From Lysinibacillus xylanilyticus (lineage in GTDB: Bacteria; Bacillota; Bacilli; Bacillales_A; Planococcaceae): a DNA stretch of 64,000 nucleotides. A program made the translations under genes and the position numbers. The notes under the pieces are model-generated. The model made no database searches. It was not told the DNA's origin and saw only the letters and a program-made list of their open reading frames with translations. Shown here piece after piece: positions 31,007 through 37,874 of this stretch (position 1 is its first letter; each line of letters opens with the position of its first letter). The DNA lies in NCBI RefSeq assembly GCF_001183605.1, contig NZ_LFXJ01000007.1, forward strand, positions 1 to 64,000, read 5' to 3'.

Positions 31007-32629
31007 ATGTCGGAACGTTTTGGCATGAAAAGCTACATGAAAGGCGCGGCCTTACTTACAATTGCTGCTCTTATTGTGAAGGTTCTTAGTGCAATTTATC
31101 GTGTGCCTTTTCAAAATCTTGTTGGTGATGAAGGGTTTTATATTTATCAGCAGGTATATCCAATTATATCTATTTTTGTCGTATGGACATCTAGTGGATT
31201 TGCAGTAGCTATTTCTAAAATGCTTGCAGATAATGATTGTAATTTAGATCCGCTAGAGCGAAATCAGAAGCGAAGCAGTATTATGCGTATTGTTTTTCGT
31301 TATTTAACAATGCTTTCGTTGTTATTTTTTGTTGTTTTATTTAGTGGTGCTGAAATAATTGCACAACTTATGGGCGATACCCAGCTTGCGCCTTTAATAC
31401 GAACGGGTTCATTTATAGTTCTTGTCATGCCTGCTCATGCTATTTTAAAGGGCAGCTTCCAATCAAGAGGCATTATGGAGCCAATTGCTTATGCGCAAGT
31501 CCTAGAACAAGCTGTGAGAGTATTTGTCATTTTAGCAGGAACATTTATCATTATGAAGACGACAGAATCACTCTATAGTGCTGGACAAATGGCCATTATA
31601 GGTACAGTTATCGGTGAAATTGTGGGCTTTGTATTACTTGCGTTAATCTTTAAGAAACGTTTTGGTCTATTGAAAGATAAGAAACAACAGCAACGTATCG
31701 AAAGTTTTACCGTTATTAAAGAAGTAACATTGCTAAGTTTAAGTGTAAGCATGAGTGGCCTGTTGTTACTTGGCTATCAACTAGTTGATTCCTTTACAAT
31801 TTATTCACTATTAATCGATGGTGGAATGGATCAAACGGTAGCTAAGGCGACAAAAGGCGTTTATGACCGTGGGCAGCCATTGGTACAGCTCGGAGTTGTC
31901 ATTGCTTCTTCGCTTTCGCTTGCTATTGTGCCACTTGTCGCGCATATGTCCAAAAAACAGGAAGGGCGTAGTGCAATACCATTTATACAATTAACGTATA
32001 AAGCGTCTGTATTATTTGGGTGGGCAGCATCTCTAGGTTTAATACTCGTTATGCCTTATATTAATGCAATGCTCTTTAAAACAGATACACTGTCGGAAGT
32101 ACTTATGGTATATGTATTACAAATTGTGCCTTTGTCGATTATTTTAACATTTACAGCTATTTTGCAAGGCTATGGAAAATTAAAAAAGCCGGCTCTATTT
32201 TTGAGTATCGGTTTTTTATTAAAAATAATATTGAATGTGCTGACAATTAGTTTATTTGGTGTATTAGGTGCAGCTATTGCTAGTAATGCAGGTCTTTTGT
32301 TTACTGCCCTAATGCTTATTTTCTATTTAAAAAGACTGACTGCCATTCAATTAGCGCCAGCCAATTTTTACAAAAAAGTTGGGATTGCATCACTTAGTAT
32401 GGCAGCTGTAGTGTTAGTTTGGCTACAGTTTATACCATCGTTGTTAAACCAATTTTTATCACCTCGATTTGTCGCGGTGGTAGCAGGTTTTTCAGCCGTG
32501 TGTTTAGGAGCGTTTGTAATGATCACAATAATTGCTAAGTTACGAGTACTAGTCGAAAAAGAGTGGTACTTACTACCGTTTGGGCGCAAAATGGCAGTTT
32601 ATCAATTATGGTTAAATCGAAAGAAGTAG
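31007..32629 (+). CDS. yabM: Polysaccharide/lipid flippase-like MOP transporter (YabM)
   Basis: The 540-residue integral membrane protein has about 14 hydrophobic segments. It belongs to the MOP superfamily subgroup with SpoVB/YabM and MurJ-like flippases: an N-terminal GAALLTIAALIVKVLSAIYR followed by VPFQNLVGDEG. It probably moves a lipid-linked cell-envelope precursor; B. subtilis yabM occupies the same position before yabN (mazG). ATG at 31007 follows AAGGAAAGAGGG. mazG starts 9 bp downstream. Confidence 0.9.
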   Translation: MSERFGMKSYMKGAALLTIAALIVKVLSAIYRVPFQNLVGDEGFYIYQQVYPIISIFVVWTSSGFAVAISKMLADNDCNLDPLERNQKRSSIMRIVFRYLTMLSLLFFVVLFSGAEIIAQLMGDTQLAPLIRTGSFIVLVMPAHAILKGSFQSRGIMEPIAYAQVLEQAVRVFVILAGTFIIMKTTESLYSAGQMAIIGTVIGEIVGFVLLALIFKKRFGLLKDKKQQQRIESFTVIKEVTLLSLSVSMSGLLLLGYQLVDSFTIYSLLIDGGMDQTVAKATKGVYDRGQPLVQLGVVIASSLSLAIVPLVAHMSKKQEGRSAIPFIQLTYKASVLFGWAASLGLILVMPYINAMLFKTDTLSEVLMVYVLQIVPLSIILTFTAILQGYGKLKKPALFLSIGFLLKIILNVLTISLFGVLGAAIASNAGLLFTALMLIFYLKRLTAIQLAPANFYKKVGIASLSMAAVVLVWLQFIPSLLNQFLSPRFVAVVAGFSAVCLGAFVMITIIAKLRVLVEKEWYLLPFGRKMAVYQLWLNRKK

Positions 32630-32638
32630 GTGGATTGA

Positions 32639-34099
32639 TTGAATACTTTAACAGTTATTGGTCTGGGTGCGGGTGATTTTAATCAGCTGCAAATGGGCGT
32701 CTATAAAAAACTCAAAGCGGCTAGAAAATTATATGTTCGTACAGTGGACCATCCTGTATTAGAAGAATTATCGGCTGAGGGCTTACAATTTGAAAGCTTT
32801 GACGCAGTCTATGAAAAACATAATTCATTCCAGCCTGTGTATGAGGAAATTGCAGAAAAGCTTGTGGCTGCTACAGCAAATGAAGATGTAATGTACGCTG
32901 TACCGGGGCATCCACTTGTCGCGGAGCAGACTGTGCAATTGCTTATTGCCGCTGCGGATGAAGAAAAAGTAAAACTAGTTATTGAAGGTGGACAAAGCTT
33001 CTTAGATCCAATATTTGGCGCGTTAAAAATCGACCCAATTGAGGGTTTTCAATTGTTGGATGGCACTAGCTTTTCTATGCATGACATTAACATGCGTCAA
33101 CATATTTTAATAGCCCAAGTATATGATACATTTAGTGCATCAGAAGTAAAGCTAACTTTAATGGAGAAATACGATGACGAATACCCTGTTACAGTCGTTA
33201 CAGCAGCGGGCTCGTCGCAGGAGAAGTTAGTGACGGTACCACTTTATGAGCTCGACCAAAGCGTTGAGGTGGACAATTTAACAACGGTATATGTGCCACC
33301 TGTGAAATCACAAGAGGACGCTTTACGAGACTGGACAACTTTCCGTCAAATTATTGCTGTTTTACGAGGTCCGAATGGCTGTCCGTGGGATCAAAAGCAA
33401 ACACATGAGTCACTGAAAAAATATTTACTAGAAGAAGCGCACGAATATTTGGCGGCGGTAGATGCAGAGGATGACTTTGCGATGATCGAGGAGCTTGGGG
33501 ATGTACTGTTACAAGTGTTCCTTCATGCACAAATCGGAGAAGATCAAGGTTACTTTACATTGGAAGATGTATTGGCTTCAATAAGTGAAAAAATGATTCG
33601 TCGACACCCACATGTATTTGGAGATGTATCGGTGGAAGATGCAGAGGGTGTTGTAGCAAATTGGGAAGTTATAAAAGCAGAAGAAAAGGGTATAAGTGAT
33701 AAGCCACTATTAAAAGAGGAATACCGGGCTTCCTCTGCTCTACAAACAGCATATAATTATCAAAAAAGAGCTGCGAAGGTAGGATTTGATTGGCCTGATG
33801 TAGATGGAGCATGGGACAAGTTTGCGGAGGAATGGCAGGAATTTCGTAATGAGGTGACGAAAGGTACAAGTGCGTCACGTCTTGATGAATTTGGAGATGT
33901 CTTGTTTACACTTGTGAATTTAGCACGTTTCTACAAGCTATCTCCGGAAGAGGCTATGTTACATGCGAATGAGAAGTTTGCGAGCCGTTTTGGCTATGTG
34001 GAAGCAAAGGTAAAGGAAAGTGGAAAACCGTTTTCTGATTATACATTAGAACAATTAGATGCTTTCTGGAATGAAGCAAAGCAGTTAGAAAAGGAGTAA
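32639..34099 (+). CDS. mazG: MazG-family protein with N-terminal methylase-like domain (YabN)
   Basis: The 486-residue two-domain protein has an N-terminal tetrapyrrole-methylase-like domain (about 1-225; TVIGLGAGDFNQL, YAVPGHPLVAEQTV) and tandem MazG nucleotide pyrophosphohydrolase domains (about 240-480; CPWDQKQTHESLKKYLLEEA, EELGDVLLQV, with EExxE/ExxD metal sites). It is inferred to hydrolyse nucleoside triphosphates. The start is TTG, preceded by AGGTGG. rqcP follows after 4 bp. Confidence 0.93.
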   Translation: MNTLTVIGLGAGDFNQLQMGVYKKLKAARKLYVRTVDHPVLEELSAEGLQFESFDAVYEKHNSFQPVYEEIAEKLVAATANEDVMYAVPGHPLVAEQTVQLLIAAADEEKVKLVIEGGQSFLDPIFGALKIDPIEGFQLLDGTSFSMHDINMRQHILIAQVYDTFSASEVKLTLMEKYDDEYPVTVVTAAGSSQEKLVTVPLYELDQSVEVDNLTTVYVPPVKSQEDALRDWTTFRQIIAVLRGPNGCPWDQKQTHESLKKYLLEEAHEYLAAVDAEDDFAMIEELGDVLLQVFLHAQIGEDQGYFTLEDVLASISEKMIRRHPHVFGDVSVEDAEGVVANWEVIKAEEKGISDKPLLKEEYRASSALQTAYNYQKRAAKVGFDWPDVDGAWDKFAEEWQEFRNEVTKGTSASRLDEFGDVLFTLVNLARFYKLSPEEAMLHANEKFASRFGYVEAKVKESGKPFSDYTLEQLDAFWNEAKQLEKE

Positions 34100-34103
34100 A
34101 AAT

Positions 34104-34394
34104 ATGCGATTAGATAAATTTTTAAAGGTATCGCGTTTAATTAAACGTCGTACATTAGCGAAAGAAGTGGCAGACCAAGGCCGTATTACAATCAATGGTA
34201 AGATCGCAAAAGCTAGTAGTGCTGTTAAAGCTGGCGATGAGCTAGCCATTCGTTTTGGACAAAAAATTGTGACAGCACGTGTAGAGGAATTACGTGATAC
34301 TGTGAAAAAAGAAGATGCCGCAAAAATGTTTACAATTTTGAAGGAAGAACGTCTTGAAAAAATTGAACCTGAATTTATTGATGACGAGGACTAA
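34104..34394 (+). CDS. rqcP: RqcP, S4-domain ribosome quality control factor (YabO)
   Basis: The 96-residue protein begins MRLDKFLKVSRLIKRRTLAK, the S4 RNA-binding motif, followed by ADQGRITINGKIAKASSAVK. RqcP works with RqcH on obstructed 50S subunits in poly-alanine tailing. AAAGGAG overlaps the end of mazG. This is the usual mazG-rqcP pair. Transcription of the sporulation pair yabP-yabQ probably starts anew downstream. Confidence 0.94.
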   Translation: MRLDKFLKVSRLIKRRTLAKEVADQGRITINGKIAKASSAVKAGDELAIRFGQKIVTARVEELRDTVKKEDAAKMFTILKEERLEKIEPEFIDDED

Positions 34395-34495
34395 TTAATA
34401 ATAGTGTAGGAGTCTTCTGAGGTTGTCGCTTGGCTTTTGCCATAAACGTGCTGGAGATAAAAGTGTAGCAACTTTAATAAAGTTTGTCATGCTTT

Positions 34496-34525
34496 TAAGG
34501 TTGTCCGCATAAAGTGAACAGAAGC
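34496..34525 (+). promoter_or_regulatory. Sigma-E-like promoter of yabP
   Basis: GTCATGCT (34496-34503), 14-bp gap, CATAAAGT (34518-34525). This is close to the sigma-E pattern (GTCATATT, 13-15 bp, CATACAAT). yabP and yabQ are mother-cell genes in B. subtilis. Confidence 0.6.
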
Positions 34526-34549
34526 TAGGACGACTAAAGGAGGAAAAAA

Positions 34550-34849
34550 ATGACGCTACATCAAGAAAGTAACCGTTACACAATTCCATCTGGAGAGCAT
34601 ATTTTAACGATTCGTAATCGTAAAAGAATGGACATGACTTCTGTAAAATCGATTGAACGCTTTGATCAGGAAGAGTTTTTTATCAAGACGTCCCAAGGGC
34701 ATTTGTTAATCCGTGGAGAAGAACTGCATATCGTTCATTTAGATGTTGACAAAGGGTTATTGACGCTTGAAGGAACTGTAAAAACCTTGCAGTACGACGA
34801 GGAGGAAAGTGGCTTCTCGAAAGGTTTCCTTCATAAATTGTTTGGATGA
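34550..34849 (+). CDS. yabP: Sporulation protein YabP
   Basis: The 99-residue protein of the YabP/YqfC family is predicted to be a small beta-rich protein made in the mother cell. The motif RKRMDMTSVKSIERFDQEEF and the TSQGHLLIRGEELHIVHLD + VDKG stretch fit the family. Its function is needed for sporulation in B. subtilis, but the mechanism is not clear. AAAGGAGG precedes the ATG. It overlaps yabQ by 4 bp. Confidence 0.92.
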   Translation: MTLHQESNRYTIPSGEHILTIRNRKRMDMTSVKSIERFDQEEFFIKTSQGHLLIRGEELHIVHLDVDKGLLTLEGTVKTLQYDEEESGFSKGFLHKLFG

Positions 34850-35337
34850 TTGTTAGTGAACAATTTGTTCAGCTATTAGTCATGGTTTTGAGCGGTATAG
34901 CAGTCGGGTTCATTATTGATAGTGTAAGGCTCATTGTTTTTTCAACTCCAAAAAGGTCAAGCCTTCGAAGATGGATGATGGTATTTGAACTACTTACCTG
35001 GATTCTGCTCGGAGGCCTGACATACTATTTATTATTTTGGCTAAAAGATGGCGCTTGGCGGGCTTATGACCCGCTAGCGCAAATAGCCGGAATTTTTTTG
35101 TATCAAACGTTTTTTCAAACTTTTTTACGTTTCGTCGCAAGGGTTTTAGTGAATATAACATGGAGACCCCTGTGGTTCATCATACGATTAATAAGTGCTA
35201 TGATTCGACAAATATTTAAATTCTTAATAAGTATTGGAGCGTTTCTTTTAAGACCTTTTGTCAAAATTTATTCGTATTTGTCCAACACTTTTTTTAAAAA
35301 AATTCGATTTATCAAGTATAATAAAAGACAACAATAA
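34846..35337 (+). CDS. yabQ: Sporulation membrane protein YabQ
   Basis: The 163-residue membrane protein has segments at about 8-30, 45-65, 78-98 and a hydrophobic region near 105-130, ending in a basic tail. It matches YabQ, a mother-cell membrane protein required for spore cortex formation in B. subtilis. It overlaps yabP and lies 17 bp before divIC, so read-through into divIC is possible. Confidence 0.88.
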   Translation: MIVSEQFVQLLVMVLSGIAVGFIIDSVRLIVFSTPKRSSLRRWMMVFELLTWILLGGLTYYLLFWLKDGAWRAYDPLAQIAGIFLYQTFFQTFLRFVARVLVNITWRPLWFIIRLISAMIRQIFKFLISIGAFLLRPFVKIYSYLSNTFFKKIRFIKYNKRQQ

Positions 35338-35354
35338 TTTTCGGAGGTGCGGGC

Positions 35355-35819
35355 ATGCCTAAACGTCGTTCATCAAATGATGACCAACAAAACTATACTA
35401 AACTTGATAATGACTATGTCCGTAACACGGATAAAGCTATGAATCGTAAAATTCAAGCGCGGAAACGGAAAATGCGCCGTATTGTCTTTTTTGCGATTGT
35501 GCCAGTCGTTATTATTGCCTTTCTCATTAATATACTTTTGAGTCAAAATGAAACTCTAGCTGCTAAAGAGCAAAAAAAGGTTGAAGCGAAGGAACGTCTT
35601 TCTGAATTGAAAGATGAGCGAGACTCGTTAAATCTTAAAATTAAACAGTTAGAGGATCCTGAGTATATCGCAAAGCTATTACGCAAAGATTATTTTTTAT
35701 CCGAAGAAGGTGAAGTGATTTTCATTATGCCGGACGAAAAAGATAAAAAAGGCGATATACCGGAGAAAAAAGATAAAAAAGACAGCATAACAGAAAAGAA
35801 AGGTAAAAAAGAAGACTGA
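35355..35819 (+). CDS. divIC: Cell division protein DivIC
   Basis: This bitopic division protein pairs with FtsL and DivIB at the septum. The 154-residue product has a basic cytoplasmic N terminus (about 1-40), one membrane segment (about 41-61) and an extracellular coiled coil (about 65-100). It ends in a short conserved region (YIAKLLRKDYFLSEEGEVIF, about 102-121) and an unusual low-complexity tail of EKKDKKDSI-type repeats (about 126-154). CGGAGGTG precedes the ATG. Confidence 0.93.
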   Translation: MPKRRSSNDDQQNYTKLDNDYVRNTDKAMNRKIQARKRKMRRIVFFAIVPVVIIAFLINILLSQNETLAAKEQKKVEAKERLSELKDERDSLNLKIKQLEDPEYIAKLLRKDYFLSEEGEVIFIMPDEKDKKGDIPEKKDKKDSITEKKGKKED

Positions 35820-35953
35820 AAAGCTATGTATTGTTGACACTCTTTTATTGTTATATATAATGAAAAGAGAAACTTATTGCAGTAAAAAGTTTGAATAAAT
35901 TGATTACATGACTCAAATGAGTCGCTTAATTTTTAAGGAGGAGCATTTTTTTT

Positions 35954-36400
35954 ATGTCAATTGAAGTAGGCAGCAAGGTACAAGGTAAAGTAACAGGAAT
36001 CACAAATTTTGGAGCATTCGTTGAGCTGCCAGACGGCAAAACAGGCTTAGTACACATCAGTGAAGTTGCTGACAATTATGTAAAAGATATCAATGAGCAT
36101 CTAAAAGTTGGAGATGAAGTTGAAGTAAAAGTGATGAATGTTGAAGCGGACGGAAAGATCGGTCTTTCAATCCGTAAAGCAAAGCCTCAAGCAGAGCGTC
36201 CAGAGCGTCCAGAGCGTCCGGAACGTCCAGCACGTCCACGTCGCGATAATCGTTCTAATGATCGCAACGATCGTCATCAGCCAAAAGAGAATTTTGAGCA
36301 AAAAATGGCGCGTTTCTTAAAAGATAGTGATGAACGCCTAGCAACAATTAAACGTGCTACAGAATCAAAACGCGGTGGTCGTGGAGCTAGAAGAGGGTAG
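35954..36400 (+). CDS. yabR: S1-domain RNA-binding protein (YabR)
   Basis: The 148-residue protein has an N-terminal S1 domain (about 3-75; GSKVQGKVTGITNFGAFVEL, then LVHISEVAD). A charged tail follows with four RPERPE-type repeats (about 80-95, encoded by imperfect 9-bp direct repeats at 36192-36236) and an Arg/Asn-rich end (GGRGARRG). It is cytoplasmic, with unknown RNA targets. AAGGAGG lies upstream, with a somewhat long T-rich gap before the ATG. Confidence 0.9.
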   Translation: MSIEVGSKVQGKVTGITNFGAFVELPDGKTGLVHISEVADNYVKDINEHLKVGDEVEVKVMNVEADGKIGLSIRKAKPQAERPERPERPERPARPRRDNRSNDRNDRHQPKENFEQKMARFLKDSDERLATIKRATESKRGGRGARRG

Positions 36401-36443
36401 TTTGCTGACTGTTTTAATCGTAGAAAAAGTGTATTAGATAGAG

Positions 36444-36484
36444 TAGGGATTAGCTTTTTAATAAAGCTAATCCCTTTTTTATTA
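36444..36484 (+). terminator. Terminator after yabR
   Basis: GGGATTAGCTTT pairs with AAAGCTAATCCC, followed by TTTTTT. Confidence 0.92.
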
Positions 36485-36537
36485 ATCAATGCAGACATCT
36501 CATCTCAAACTTTTCTAGTAAGGATTTACGAATCGTC

Positions 36538-36789
36538 CTAGAACGTAGATGTCGGTCTTTTCTTTTTTTTAGGAGCTTGCGTAGGAGCTTGTTCTGTTAA
36601 CGTTTCTGAAGTCTTTTCGGCTGGATTAGCAACCATTTTAACAAGTAAAAATACACCGTAAACACTAACCACTAATCCGGTAATGAGTAAAAGCATTTGT
36701 ACGGCAAATGGTAAATTAATAAGAATAGATACGAGAATAATCATAGAGCCACTTCCACAAGTTAAAGCAGCTTTAGTTAATGAACCCAA
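36538..36789 (-). CDS. Small membrane protein of unknown function
   Basis: No family is recognised. The 83-residue product has two hydrophobic segments (about 14-33 and 33-55, separated by a short Pro-containing turn). A polar tail rich in Thr, Gln, Ala and Lys follows, ending APKKKKRPTSTF. The start is TTG at 36789 with AGGAGG 10 bases upstream; an internal ATG at residue 17 is another possibility. It is transcribed against the surrounding genes, in the same direction as the nearby tRNAs. Coding status rests on the ribosome-binding site and the clean two-helix layout. Confidence 0.6.
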   Translation of the reverse strand: MGSLTKAALTCGSGSMIILVSILINLPFAVQMLLLITGLVVSVYGVFLLVKMVANPAEKTSETLTEQAPTQAPKKKKRPTSTF

Positions 36790-36850
36790 AGGAAATAAAC
36801 CTCCTAGTTTACACTCTTTTTTAATTATTAGTATGCCATATTTTTAAGCG

Positions 36851-36960
36851 CATCACCATAACTTGGACTGGGCGCTTAGGTGCAACAAATGCTTTTTTAT
36901 GCGAAAACGAAGTATTGACGTAGCAACAGCGACGGCAATGGGGAACTGTTCGCTCCTGGG
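36851..36960 (-). repeat. Family B remnant (B7)
   Basis: CATCACCATAAC-TTGGACTGGGCGCTT matches the reversed end of B3 with the GTTGATTTCC segment missing. It is followed by a degenerate C module (TGCGAAAACGAAG, AGCAACAGCGACGGCAA). Confidence 0.6.
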
Positions 36961-37015
36961 TCTCGGGTAGTAAAAAATAAATTCGATATTTCTAGTAGTC
37001 TCGCTACTAAATCTG

Positions 37016-37060
37016 CAAAAAAAATAGGCGCCTCAGAAATCGTTCTGAGACGCCTATTTG
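37016..37060 (-). terminator. Terminator of the tRNA cluster
   Basis: On the minus strand AAATAGGCG-TCTCAGAA pairs with TTCTGAGG-CGCCTATTT and is followed by TTTTTGC. It sits 4 bases after the last tRNA. Confidence 0.9.
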
Positions 37061-37063
37061 AGA

Positions 37064-37135
37064 TGACCCCTACGGGATTCGAACCCGTGTTACCGCCGTG
37101 AAAGGGCGGTGTCTTAACCACTTGACCAAGGGGCC
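37064..37135 (-). tRNA. tRNA-Glu (anticodon UUC)
   Basis: The minus strand gives a 72-nt cloverleaf: acceptor GGCCCCT/AGGGGTC, anticodon loop CTTTCAC with anticodon TTC, T arm ACGGGTTCGAATCCCGT and discriminator A. CCA is not encoded. It is last in the order Gly-Met-Glu. Confidence 0.95.
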
Positions 37136-37140
37136 TACTA

Positions 37141-37217
37141 TGGTGGCGGCCGAGGGGATCGAACCCCCGACCTTACGGGTATGAACCGTACGCTCTAGCC
37201 AGCTGAGCTAGGCCGCC
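37141..37217 (-). tRNA. tRNA-Met (anticodon CAU, elongator type)
   Basis: Minus-strand cloverleaf with acceptor GGCGGCC/GGCCGCC, anticodon loop TTCATAC, and T arm TCGGGGGTTCGATCCCC + TC. CCA is encoded. It resembles the elongator tRNA-Met of B. subtilis from memory; a tRNA-Ile2 (CAU) cannot be excluded without scoring. Confidence 0.9.
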
Positions 37218-37227
37218 ATTAAGTTTA

Positions 37228-37302
37228 TGGAGCGGAAGACGAGGTTCGAACTCGCGACCCCCACCTTGGCAAGGTGGTGTTCTACCACTGAACTACTTCC
37301 GC
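37228..37302 (-). tRNA. tRNA-Gly (anticodon GCC)
   Basis: Minus-strand cloverleaf with acceptor GCGGAAG/CTTCCGC, anticodon loop TTGCCAA and T arm GCGAGTTCGAACCTCGT. CCA is encoded. It is the first tRNA after the promoter at 37327-37355. Confidence 0.95.
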
Positions 37303-37326
37303 ATTTTGTCTTAAGCAACAAGTTAA

Positions 37327-37355
37327 ATAATACATGCCTTTGTAACTAACGTCAA
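37327..37355 (-). promoter_or_regulatory. Sigma-A promoter of the tRNA cluster
   Basis: Minus strand TTGACG (37355-37350), 17-bp spacer, TATTAT (37332-37327), 25 bases before tRNA-Gly. Confidence 0.8.
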
Positions 37356-37446
37356 GTAGTTTTTTTGGAAAAATTAATAAAAATATATGGTTTTATAAAC
37401 TATTTAAAGATTTGATAACAAAAGAGGGAGTATTATCTTTTATTTG

Positions 37447-37510
37447 CTCATCACCAAAACGTGTGGCCGATTTCTGTTCCGACTGGGCGCCTCCGCTCCA
37501 GGGTCTTTTT
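37447..37510 (-). repeat. Family B end fragment (B6)
   Basis: CACCAAAACGTGTGGCCG + ATTTCTGTTCCGACTGGGCGC is the reversed right end of family B (compare 45612-45640). The inverted end is changed from GGTTGATTT to GGCCGATTT. The gap 37356-37735 otherwise shows no gene. Confidence 0.7.
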
Positions 37511-37732
37511 GTTCTTAAGTAGAAAAGTATCAGCGTACTGCTGACTATAGCATTCTTGACGAAATAGGGAGCATCGATCAATGAAAAAGTAAGGGGAACA
37601 TGTACTAGACCTGTAGGGCATAGATTTTGTAGCGTATTTAAGCAACAATGCTGGAACTAAGTTATATAATTTTCGTAATTTTTAAACAAATTATACAAAA
37701 AGAGATGTTTTTAATTTTGTGCAGCTTATCGT

Positions 37733-37786
37733 TTTTGTAGAAATTGTTGCCATTTCTCGTATTTATGCATATGTATTCGTCGAAAT
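37733..37786 (+). promoter_or_regulatory. Two near-consensus Spo0A boxes upstream of spoIIE
   Basis: TTTTGTAGAAA (37733-37743) and TTCGTCGAAAT (37776-37786) each have one mismatch to TTTTGTCGAAA. Both lie upstream of the spoIIE -35, where Spo0A~P is known to activate. Confidence 0.6.
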
Positions 37787-37810
37787 GTTTATATTTTTTT
37801 ATGTCACCGT

Positions 37811-37843
37811 CAGACAATCTTTCCGCACATAATTTCTTATAAT
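37811..37843 (+). promoter_or_regulatory. spoIIE promoter with 21-bp spacer
   Basis: CAGACA (37811-37816), 21-bp spacer, TATAAT (37838-37843). The long spacer is the known peculiarity of Spo0A-activated sigma-A promoters at spoIIE. Confidence 0.75.
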
Positions 37844-37874
37844 AGGTCCAAAAGTGCGGAAAGGGGATAGTGAA

